A DNA stretch of 64,000 bases from Diphasiastrum complanatum (Eukaryota > Streptophyta > Lycopodiopsida > Lycopodiales > Lycopodiaceae): the NCBI GenBank assembly GCA_029204225.1, contig CM055093.1, positions 28,469,777 through 28,533,776 on the forward strand. Direction: 5' to 3'. The translations under genes were made by a program, and so were the position numbers. Shown here one piece after another: positions 33,811-43,932 of the stretch. The stretch's first letter is position 1; each line of letters begins with the position of its first letter. The notes beneath the pieces were generated by a model. The model saw only the letters and a program-made list of their open reading frames with translations. It searched no databases and was not told where the DNA came from.

Positions 33811-36800
33811 CTACCAAAACTTGCGTAATCGGCTGCCATTCACAGGAGTATCAAAACATTTTTTGTCCAAGTGTTCAAGAATCACTGCTCCATAGTTCAG
33901 GATTTCCTCACCGGTAAACTTCAATTTTTCCTTGATCAGCTTGGTTTTGTACATCAGTGCTAGATCTCCTGCTTTCAGATTCTTTTTGTGTAATCGACGA
34001 TCGTGCCATGCCTTATGGCAGGCTTTCTCTGTTGCTAACGCATGAACTGTCATCAATCTTGTTACACATAATTTGTGCAAAGCTTCATGATGCAGTTATA
34101 GATACTTGTCATCAATTAACCGCTCTGTTGCTGCTATGCGTAAAGATGGTATTAAAAATTCAATCATAAACAAGTTGAAAGGGTGTTGATTTGTACTACT
34201 CCTGTAAGCGGTTCTGAATGCCCATAATGCTGCATGCAGTTTATGTTCCCAATCAGACCGACTTGTTTCAACTGTTTTCGCCATAATAGTGCAGAGAATC
34301 TTATTGGAAGATCAGCTTGGCCATTCCCTCCGGGATAATATGGAGTACTAAATCTGTGTATCACAAAACAATCTTCCAGTATACACTTTATTGTTCTATT
34401 AACAAAGTGTGTACCTCGGTCATTGACGATCTTGATTGGACATCCAAATCTGATAATAATATTTTCATAAAGAAACTTGGTCGTAGACTTTGCATCGGCA
34501 ACTTTGACAGCTTTGGCTTCAACCCACTTGGTCATATAATCAGTTGCTATGATAATGTATCGGGCCTGAGATCCTCGCGCGGCAGGATGAATAGGACCAA
34601 CATAATCCACTCCCCATTTTTCAAATGGCGCTTGCGATAAAACCGGATGTAAGGGTTCATAGTTCTATCTAGTAGGCTGTCGTGCTCGCTGGCAAACATC
34701 ACATGTCTGAATATAAATTTTTGTGTCCTTATGAAGTGTAGGCCACCAACAACCTGATTGCAAAACTTTGCGAACAGTAATATCTGTAGAGAAGTGTCCT
34801 CCGCCCATGCCGTCATGTGAAAACATGATTAAATCCGAGATTTCATGTGCTAAAACACATCTACGTAGAATATTGTCTAATTCACGACGATACAATTGTC
34901 CTACAATCAATTGATAAGGTTGAGCCTTATGAATCAACTGCCTCTTCTGTACTTTTTTCAAAGAGTCATTTGGTTGTCCTAGCATCAGGTACTCAACAAT
35001 ATCCGCTGCCCACTCAGGCACTGCCTCTACATAGAATAATGCAACATCTAGTAATTCATCATCCACTTCAATATTAACTGGTGCAGATTCAATTCACAAA
35101 ACATGGTGGGCTAGATAATGTTGCTTTCCCTTACGAACCACAATTCGAAAGTCAAATTCAGTCAATAACAGTAACCATCTTGCAATACGCCCAATATTGC
35201 ATGTCCTGTTTACCAAGTAAAGTAACGGCTGGTGATCCGTATAAAATGCAAAGTGCGTTTCTAAGAGGTAATGAGGAAATTTCTGTACAGAAAAAATATG
35301 GCTAACACTTCTCGTTTTGTTGTGGAATAGTTATTCTCAGAATCTGTAAGCTGTCTACTTGCAAATTGTATTGGATAGTCCTTTTTATATTCACCTGGCT
35401 GCGTCAAAACTGATCCCATTGCATATTTCAAGGCATCAGTGTGAACATGAAACTCAATCGTCCAATCTGGAGGACGCAGTATCGGTGCTGAGGCTAATGC
35501 TTTTTTTAATTGTTCAAAGGCTTCTAACGCCTCTACTGTCTAGATAGGAACAATAGTCAATTTGTATATAGGTCGTGCTAAATCCGCAAAGAAGATAATA
35601 AAAATTCGATAATAGTTCGCATGACCCATAAACACATAAACTCCATGAATTGTTGTTGGCGATGACAATTCCACAATAACCTTGATTTTAGAATAATTTG
35701 TGGCAATGCCATGTCTTGAAATCACATGTCCAAGAACAACTCCATGGGAAACCCATATCTGGCACTTTTCAGGATTTAGGAAAATTTGATACTTGCGACA
35801 TCATTCACATACTTTCTCGAATCGATTCAGGTGGTCTGTATCTATGCTATGGACTCCAAGGTCATCTCGGTAGATTTCAAAAAATATATGTAAATAATCT
35901 TTAAAAGCAAATTGCATCAACCTGGTTGTAACCACTAAATCCATCCAAAAAACTATAGGCTTCCGCTCTAGCAAGGTGATCCAAAATGCTTTCAGTAAAA
36001 GATAACGGAAAGTGATCCTTTCGCGTCACTTTGTTCAAGGTCTTGAGATTCACATAAATTCTCAATTTTCCATTCTTCTTAGGAACAATGACAATCGGTG
36101 AAACCCATTCGGTATGCTCGATCTCATAAATGAAATCGGCATCAAGCAATCTCTGAAACTCTTTCTTGATCAGATCTGCAACATTAGGATTACAACGATA
36201 GAACTTTGTAACCTTTGGAACTACATCAGGTATTAAAGGTATTGTGTGTTCAATAACTGACGTCGGAATACCCTTGAGATCTTTATAAGTCCATACAAAG
36301 CAATCTTGATACTTAATCAATAACGTTTGTAGCCCTTGAAACTGTTCAGGATTAAGTTGTGATCCAACTTATACAATCTTTTTTGGTTCTCCTGGTTCAA
36401 CAAGATTCCTAGGCTATGTCCTAGCTGGGCCATCGTAACCATCTTTCAATTCTGGTACTTGTTCTTCAAGTTCATGATGTGCTTTTAATAACATGATAAC
36501 CACATCATCCAGTGTATAGCGTTTTAAATGTTCGGGCATATCATGTTGGACTACATCTGCTTGTTCTTTGTCAAAAGGATTTGTCTTGGATCTTTGCTTA
36601 GCCTTTTTAGCAGGAATTGATCATGGAGGTGATGACTTCCGAGAAGATAAACTCTTCTTTGAAGGTGAAGACTTCCTAGACGGTGATGTCTTGCTAGAAC
36701 TCTGACTTGCAGAATCATCCTTGAATTTCCCTTTGCCTTTATCCAGTAAGGGTGGCACATACTTTAAATCAACCTTTTGAGAAGATTTTTCCATTTCAGG

Positions 36801-37217
36801 ATCGTATTATAATGTTGCTTGGCTTGTTTCTTCGTCATTGAACTTGTAATCCTGTCTTCCTTTATAACTACTTTTGGCGGTTTTATTTTTGGTTCAACAA
36901 AAATACTATGCACTCGAAATCTGGTCGGATCCATATGAATTAGAATCTGCTCATCAGTAAGTTCTGCATTGTCATCATAAGTCAAGGCATGACTCAGAGG
37001 AATGAGTTCATCTTCAATCGGATCTGGTATAGGTTCCATTGATATCCAAGCTACATTCAGCACATTCAATGGAAAAGTGATCGGTGTATCCAAAGTTCAA
37101 TCCAATAATGAAATCTCGCTCAAACCTAATTGATTAACTTGTTGACACATATAACCTGCTGTGCCGTCAATCGTTGCAAGTGCTTGATTCTAGTTGACAG
37201 TATCGGTTTGGAACACT
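33811..37217 (-). pseudogene. Gypsy E pol (protease linker, RT, RNase H, integrase)
   Basis: Minus strand. The acidic linker is at 37093-36764. RT is at 36320-35901 (WVSPIVIVPKKNGKLRIYVN, AYSFLDGFSGYNQV), with the YxDD region damaged near 35830-35870. The RT-RNase H connection is at 35725-35540 and RNase H at about 35100-35500. The HHCC zinc domain is at 34830-34690 (GHFSTDITV ... CDVCQRARQ). The integrase core is at 34610-34164 (IIATDYMTKWVEAKAVK, NDRGTHF, TPYYPGGNGQAD), and the C-terminal segment 34080-33811 ends NGSRLRKFW. Gag and LTRs are missing. The right end is cut by copia-4 at about 37217. Confidence 0.85.
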
Positions 37218-38250
37218 TTAAGAGAAGGGGAATGGAAAGAGTGATGCTGATCCTAATCTTTACATTCTAAGGCAAGATTCAGATATAGTGTTCATTGTGT
37301 TGTACGTGGATGATTTGATTATTACAAGAAGTAATGAGAGCTTAAGAAATCAAATTAGATCTTTCCAATGCTTTTGACATGAGCGATCTAGGATTGATGC
37401 AATATTGTCTTGGCATTGAAGTATGGCAAAAGGAAAAACATGGTCTTTCTTACACAAAGCAAATATGCACGAGATTTGCTTTATAAGTTCAATATGCAGG
37501 ATTGTAAGCCTTTGAGTACACCTATGGATGTCAACACGAAGCTTACTGCATATGATGAATATGAGAAAGTGGATGCATATTTGTATAGAGAGTTGGTGGG
37601 TAGTTTAATTTATTTGACACACACACAACCTGATATTTCTTATGCTGTTGGTGTTGTTAGTCAATTTATGCAAGACCCTAGTCAAGCACACTGGAAGTCT
37701 GCTAAACCTATTCTCAGAGACATTCGAGGGACATTGAATTTTGGTTTGAAGTATGATCAGCCTAAAGCACTAATGTTGATAGGCTATACAGATGCTGATT
37801 GGGCAAGAAATATTGATGATAGACGATCTACCAATGGTCATACATTTAGCTATGGCACAGCTGCTATTTCTTGGAGCAGCAAGAAGCAACCTACAGTAGC
37901 TCTTCGATGGAAGCTGAATATCGTGCACTTAGCAATGCTACACAAGAGGTAATATGGCTACGAAGACTACTTACTGATTTGGGTCAATCACAGGTGGATG
38001 CTACAACTGTATATTGCGACAACAAAAGCTGTATCCATCTTGCCAGAAACCCAATTCTACATGCTCGAACAAAACACATCGAGATACATCATCATTTTGT
38101 TTGAGAGAAAATACTTGATGGCGCCATTGATCTAGTTTTTTGTAAATCTGAAGATCAAGTGGCTGATATTTTTACTAAGTCTTTAGGTAAATGTAAATTT
38201 GAGAACCTTCATAGTCTCTTAGGCATAGAAGAATGTAATTTTATCATTCA
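37218..38250 (+). pseudogene. Copia-4 RT and RNase H, 5'-truncated
   Basis: Begins in RT just before the active site LYVDDLIIT (about 37295). It continues with LTQSKYARDLLYKFNMQDCK, LYRELVGSLIYLTHTQPDIS and SQFMQDPSQAHWKSAK. RNase H follows (IGYTDADWARNIDDRRSTNG, AISWSSKKQPTVA, then SSSMEAEYRALSNATQEVIW in another frame, VYCDNKSCIHLARNPILHAR, KHIEIHHHF, VADIFTKSLGK). Frameshifts near 37400 and 37900 and a stop at about 38102. The upstream part was lost at the junction with gypsy E. Confidence 0.9.
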
Positions 38251-38257
38251 GGGAGAG
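38251..38257 (+). promoter_or_regulatory. Copia-4 polypurine tract
   Basis: GGGAGAG immediately before the TG of the LTR. Confidence 0.75.
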
Positions 38258-38370
38258 TGTTAGAAATCAATGATAAACATCATTGTTACACTTCTTAGTT
38301 ACTATTCACGATGTACTTTATTATTGACAGCTGTAACTAGTCGTAGGCTAGTCTAGTAGTCTACTTCTAA

Positions 38371-38447
<77 letters not shown>

Positions 38448-38585
38448 GGGTTCAGGGTTTATATGTACATATTTTATATTCAATATAGTTAGTGTAATAG
38501 AGTGATATTGCGTGTTCTTCTCCCGCCTCCCTACTTGGTGATTGCTTATGGAGAATGCTTGATGTTTCATATCTGAATTTTAACA
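38258..38585 (+). mobile_element. 3' LTR of copia-4
   Basis: 328 bp from TGTTAGAAATC to ...GAATTTTAACA with TG...CA ends, directly after pol and the purine tract. It contains a 71-bp (CT)n run at 38373-38443 in its middle. The flank after the LTR is AGGTA; the matching 5' flank is lost. Confidence 0.9.
38373..38443. repeat. (CT)n microsatellite in copia-4 LTR
   Basis: About 35 uninterrupted CT units. Confidence 0.95.
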
Positions 38586-40134
38586 AGGTATTTACAAATC
38601 TGAAATTAGTTGCTTATCAATCTTGACATGTGAATGAAAATTTAGGGCATATAGGTACCCTTATTGATAAGCGCAAGATATGAAACCAAAAATCAGATAG
38701 CCTAACAACATTGATTTTTACTACTAGTAATGCCTTTCAATGTGTTAGTAGCTTTACAATTTTAGCACCTATTTACAAGTCTCAAATAGTACAATCCTGT
38801 AGGTTTCACAACTAGTCTACATGACTAACTACCATGATTTTGGCCTTTTACATATCATCATATATGATAGTCATATTGATGCATGATGCAAAATAAAAAA
38901 AAATTCTTATCATGTATATGTTTCGTAAGCCTTCCAACCTCTCTATATGGTGTGGTTTTACGTCTTCGTGTGAATAATCTATAGATAAGTTAATTATACT
39001 TACCTGACAATATTGCTGTGGAAATTCCCTAGACTTCATTAATTGGGGTCTGAATGACTAGAATATGATGCCCTAAATCATGTGTACTGATGTTGTACAT
39101 TTTGTGCATAACACTAGTGTGATTATAAACCAAAAAAATAAAAAATTAGTCGGTCACCAGACATTTAATGACACATTAGCACCTCCGAAAAGAATTGATA
39201 AGCCATACAAACATAACAACTTCCCCCTATGAAATCATCATTACAAGCGTGTAGCTCGTGGTATTTAGCATGCAATTTCCAAGTCCAAGACAAATGAAAT
39301 GTTATCCATCAAGTTTCATAACTTGTTTATACTTGCATGTGCCTTTTTTTAAGTGGAAACTACTTGATTTGTTTTTAGTTTTATGTAAGAAACTAAAATC
39401 TCAAAGCATGTGAATGATAGGTGTGTAAGATGGATTTATGGATCTATGCAATATACTAATGGTGGTAACCATATATATATAAATATCTCCTAAAATCTCT
39501 AGCCAATCCCACTTAAGTTTGAGTCCACTTGCTGTCTATCAATTATGGATGTTGTATAGAATAGTTGGTCAATTGTGCATGTGAAGGAAAATGCATAATT
39601 TAAAACATGATGTTGGAAATGATGAAATTCGGTGACAAGACCCTCGACCAACGATGCTCCTCTTAGATTTTGTATGGCCAGCCTCAGCGGCAACATGGTC
39701 GGTTCCCTCCTTCCTCGAGACTCGAGTGGCGCTGCTGCTGCCTCCACCTCGGCCATCTAGCCCCAGCTCGAAAGTCGCTCCCGGCATGGGGCCTCAGGCG
39801 CTCCCATGGCTGCTTCCGGGGCCCACCATCTCCTCAACTCTCTTTCTCTCTCTCACTCTCTGTCTCTGTGTGTGTCTCTCTCTCTCTCGTTCTCTCGTGG
39901 CTTAATGTCGTCTCTCTCGCTCTCTTGGATATGTTCATGAACTCTCACATTTTGCCACCGGAATTATTCATTGAACCACTGTCAACGTGGCAACACGCCA
40001 CGTGGCAATAACCCAAGTGCTCAGATCTTGTCTCGTTTCCATGATTAACCATTGAGATTAATCCAAGCCAAGTGGTCTGATTCTGAGATGAAGGGTAGTT
40101 GGGTCTTGGTTCGAAGGCCACTACCCTCAGTCGG
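38586..40134. other. Intergenic sequence
   Basis: No gene supported. There is a CT/GT-rich stretch at 39833-39900 with an overlapping open frame caused by low complexity. An imperfect palindromic motif (ACGTGGCAACACGCCACGTGG, near 39986) resembles the motif repeated at 41760-42190. Confidence 0.5.
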
Positions 40135-40320
40135 AGTCAAGGCCACCAAGGAGCCCTTCCCTTTTTCCCACTAATTTACAAGTGAGGTAGTCCGCCCTCG
40201 ATGATGTATAACACACATATGATGAAATGAAGTACACCATTTGCTTTTGGTTTTTGGCATGGATCTTCAATATTGTTTTCATAGTGCTTTTTGGCCTAGG
40301 AAACTATTGAGAATCATATG

Positions 40321-40510
40321 CTAAGACAATGTTCCTAAATGGAGAACTACATGAGCTGGTGAATAGAGCTATTGGAGGGGTTTGAAAGGAGACCACAACT
40401 TGTATGTAGATTGAACTAAGACAATGTTCCTAAATGGAGAACTACATGAGCAGGTGAATAGAGCTATTGGAGGGGTTTGAAAGGAGACCACAACTTGTAT
40501 GTAGATTGAA
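40321..40510 (+). repeat. 95-bp tandem duplication at copia RT motif
   Basis: Units 40321-40415 and 40416-40510 are virtually identical (one difference seen, gagctggtg versus gagcaggtg). Each encodes KTMFLNGELHE, a copia RT motif. Confidence 0.95.
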
Positions 40511-40964
40511 CAGAGCACACTATGGATTGATGTTAGTGTCAAGAGTGTGGTACAAAAAGCTAGAAATTTTTTTCATTGAGAGAGGGTCATGACGTGTCAA
40601 TCGAACACCAACATGTTCTTGAGGAAGATAACTAGTGGGTGTTAGATTCCCCATCGTCGTGCCGATCATTGCTAAAGCACAAACAGTTGACGAATGCTAA
40701 TGTTACCGCCCAACCATAGAGGTACTGCCACCTCACCCCGTGCATTGGAGCTATAGACCACCATCAAGCAAGCTCGGATCTCTGATAAGCCATGGTGTCC
40801 CATACCACCATGCCTTACCCTCGACCCTCGCCTACTTACATCTTGAGGCCTAGATAATCGTCCTGACCTAACCACCAGTGGAAGAGCTCTTCATTCTCGT
40901 TCGTCACCTGTTTGTGCTTTAGCAATGACCGTCACGACGATGAGGAATCTAACAGTAGGGCAGT

Positions 40965-41183
40965 ACCAAGCAAAGGTTGGGGCTGGTATCATCCATAGAA
41001 GTAGAGTACATGGCCCCATGCCTAGCTTCCAAGGAATATATGTGGATCAAAAACATACGCAAGGGGATCAAACTATCTCTATACGATTTCAGGCTGTACA
41101 ACAAGGGTGTGTCTTTTGTTGCAAGAACAATGATTCCCACAAGTGCAACAAACATGTCAATTTGCAATTATATCATTATGTGA
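40965..41183 (+). pseudogene. Copia RNase H relic
   Basis: Reads VSSIEVEYMAPCLASKEYMW then IKNIRKGI, matching the S-x-EAEY...SKE-x2-W block of copia RNase H. Nothing usable flanks it except the RT scrap upstream. Confidence 0.7.
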
Positions 41184-41759
41184 GAGATTTGGTATAGACA
41201 AAGGCACTATCTATGTATTCATGACCACCCACAGACTTCAAGGAGATAAATGTAGATCTTATGATGAAGACAAGAAGTAGAAATAGGTTAGACGTATTGA
41301 GGAACATGATGAGATTACTAAAATCAGATTTATAATTGAGAGAGAGATTGATGGACAAAGGTCAAAGAGGGAAATGGCAATTCAAATATGGAAATGACTA
41401 TTGCTCAATTGAATGAGAGGGGTTCAAAGGCCAAAGCCATGGTCATAATCACCCAAGTGACCAAGACACCTTCCCTTTTTCGCACTAATCTTAAGTCTTC
41501 TTAGCACACAAAAGGGAATAGGCCCTCAATAGTTTTCTTAATAGCGACTAGGAATGATAATCTATAAGCTAAACATTAGATGAAATGAATATACTTTGTG
41601 CTTTTGGTTTCTGGCATGGATCTCCAATAATTGTTTCCCCCTAGTACTTAAATGTTTTTTCTTGCTCATTGCTCACACATGTTGAATGCAAATTTGTGAT
41701 TTGCTTATGTTGTCTTTGTAAGTTGGCATGCTTTGATCAGATTAAACAATCAACCAACA

Positions 41760-42190
41760 AATTAACCATGGGAAAGAGTTCAAGTGTCAATATTCCGCAT
41801 AGTAGGGGTCAAATTTTGCCACGTATTCATAATATTAGCTATTGAGAAGAGTCCAACTGACAACATATGCTATGTTGCAAAAACGAAGCGATGTAATTTT
41901 GCCATGTATTTATCATTAATGATTAAAAACAGTCCAAGTCATAGATTTGCCAAGTGCCAAGTGGCAATTTTCTCATGCTTTATAATCAACCATCAAAAAG
42001 ATTCCCAAGAGAGTATATGTCGCATCGCCAAATTCAAGTGGTTAGAGTTTGCCATGTGCCCCATGACAAACCAACAAGAGGAAGTAAGCCACGTGGTAAA
42101 AATCCATAAGGTCATACTTTGTTACGCTCGCATGTTCGAGCTTTGAAAAGAGTACAAGTGGCAATATGCCACATGGGCAAAGTATCCAAG
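41760..42190. repeat. Degenerate repeats with AAGTGGCAA/TTGCCACGT motif
   Basis: The motif caagtggcaat or ttgccacgtg recurs about seven times with spacing near 60-80 bp (for example around 41815, 41900, 41955, 42050, 42090, 42160), together with aaaagagtccaa. It looks like a decayed tandem array. No coding content. Confidence 0.5.
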
Positions 42191-42199
42191 GGATGGGGC

Positions 42200-43885
42200 A
42201 TAAAAGATATGGTGTCATTAGGCCCCATATATGGATGGTGCTTCCCAATTCCTGAAGGTTACTAGTAACAACTCCTTTGTCTAGATATTTTTTATGTTAC
42301 GTGACTCGACGTGAGTCTGTGACGTGGTATCTATGTACCTGTGAAAGCCTCGAGTCTCGAGTCTCGACTAATGAGCAGTTTCCCAGTTCGCGCATGCACC
42401 TACCTGCAGCCTGCAGCTCCGTATCTTGCAAACAATCTCCAATTCAATCAGCATCAGAGCTAAGCTAGCTACATCATCCACTTTATACTTCATATAACAT
42501 AAAGCATACTTGCCTCTGGTTCATCAGACACAGTTGAAGATTCTTCAAGATCTCAGCCTTGCATCCCTTGATCATGCATTTTTTCTTTATTTCCCTTGTT
42601 GCATGATGCAAATTGCATCCGTTTGCCTTTCGCAGTACCCTTCCTAAAAGGAGATGTTTTACCCATCTGGGTCTGCCAGCGCATCTAGATTCAAGTGCTC
42701 TGTCTGCTGTTTTTCATGCATTATCTGTCCACCTGTGCCGTGCTGCTCTACGAAAAAGACATCATTTTTTAGATCATGGAGACGCTTAGGAAACAGTGAA
42801 GGAGCTTTTGACCGAAGACTTTGAGAGCAGATTGAAGATTTGAAAACGATATACATAACAAATGGAAATAAGATCAGTGTCAAGTCTGAACTTTTAAGTG
42901 ATGGGTTATGCATCGTTATGCATCCGGATTTTATTGAGCAAGGCAAGGAATTCCCTAAGTCTTAAGTGATGGGTTATGCATCCGGGTATTTATTAAATAA
43001 CTAATTTTCTTACTTTACCAGAAAGTTGAAACCATAACCTGGCAAAAGTGGACTGTGGGGGTAATGTGTTGAAGTGTGATTGGTCAAATGTCAAAACGGG
43101 ATGGTTCATGGCTGAATTGTGTAGTATTGGACGTGTGTGCCCACTGCCTTGTAATTCAGAGACGAAGTGGGTCATTTTCCTTTCAAATGGAGGCAGAGAC
43201 TGATACCCTTGGATTCGTTAAGTACCATTGTTCAATGTTCAATTTTACCTTAAAATTCCCCCTCGTCTAAAGACTAAAGTAAAGCCGCAATCTAGATTCT
43301 AGCTTCTCAATTTTGGAAAACATTGGTACGTGGAGGTGTCCTGTTTTAGGGATTCAGCCTCATTCAGATGTGCTGTGCTGAAGGGCAGCGCTAAAATACT
43401 GGATTGGTGTGATTCTATTGAGCTGAGTAGGTTGCTAACTTGCTACTGTACCCCGGTGAAAACGTGGGGATGGGAACCTGAAGGAGCAGTGTCCAGTCAA
43501 ATAGTTGACTAGTCCCGAGAGACACGACTTGCACGAATAATTATCGTCCTGCACTGAGATGCATAGGTGTTTCCGTTTTATAGCCGAGCAGGACTTTTGA
43601 ATGCTCTCTTGTCGATGTGATTCATGCACTTGACAGGCATATAAAGCCTATCTCAAGTCTTTTACTACTGATAGAGCAATTCTCCTTTTCTAAACGAGTA
43701 GCTGTTGAGCATTTGAAGCTGAACATCACAACGCACATAGCAAAAAAGAGGACGAATTTCTCTTGATGATTCCCCAGCTATTACTAGTTGAGTTTTTTGC
43801 AATGATTTGCGGAGAGGCATGTGAAATTTCGCTCAGCTATTAGCACATTTTGATCTTTTTCGGAGATTTGATTGCGTTTACAGCT
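42200..43885. other. Upstream region of the AP2 gene, no gene seen
   Basis: About 1.7 kb with no transposon domain and no convincing ORF. A short direct repeat (aagtgatgggttatgcat) occurs at about 42896 and 42964. This is the likely promoter and 5' UTR space of the gene at 43933. Confidence 0.5.
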
Positions 43886-43887
43886 CG

Positions 43888-43896
43888 ATATATATA
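43888..43896 (+). promoter_or_regulatory. TATA-like box close to the AP2 start codon
   Basis: ATATATATT about 37-45 bp before the ATG at 43933. If used, the leader would be only about 10 nt, so the real promoter may lie further upstream and this may be part of the 5' UTR. Confidence 0.35.
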
Positions 43897-43932
43897 TTCA
43901 AACCTTCATCAGCCAAAGGTCCAAAGTTATAG

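Larger units (their letters stand above)
40135..41640 (+). mobile_element. Very old copia remnant between decayed direct repeats
   Basis: Segments 40135-40300 and 41455-41640 are diverged direct repeats (ccttccctttttc.cactaat ... cttttggttt.tggcatggatct.caat). Between them are a copia RT scrap (KTMFLNGELHE, 40322 on) and a copia RNase H scrap (SSIEVEYMAPCLASKEYMW, 40977-41183). The simplest reading is an ancient element with its LTRs and most of its interior deleted. Confidence 0.6.

Noticed and set aside
39654-40011. Overlapping plus-strand frames of 83 and 113 codons
   Set aside because: Created by CT/GT-rich low-complexity DNA at 39833-39900. No domain and no start context.
42659-42946. 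Minus-strand frame of 95 codons upstream of the AP2 gene
   Set aside because: No domain, no splice or promoter context, and it overlaps a short direct repeat.
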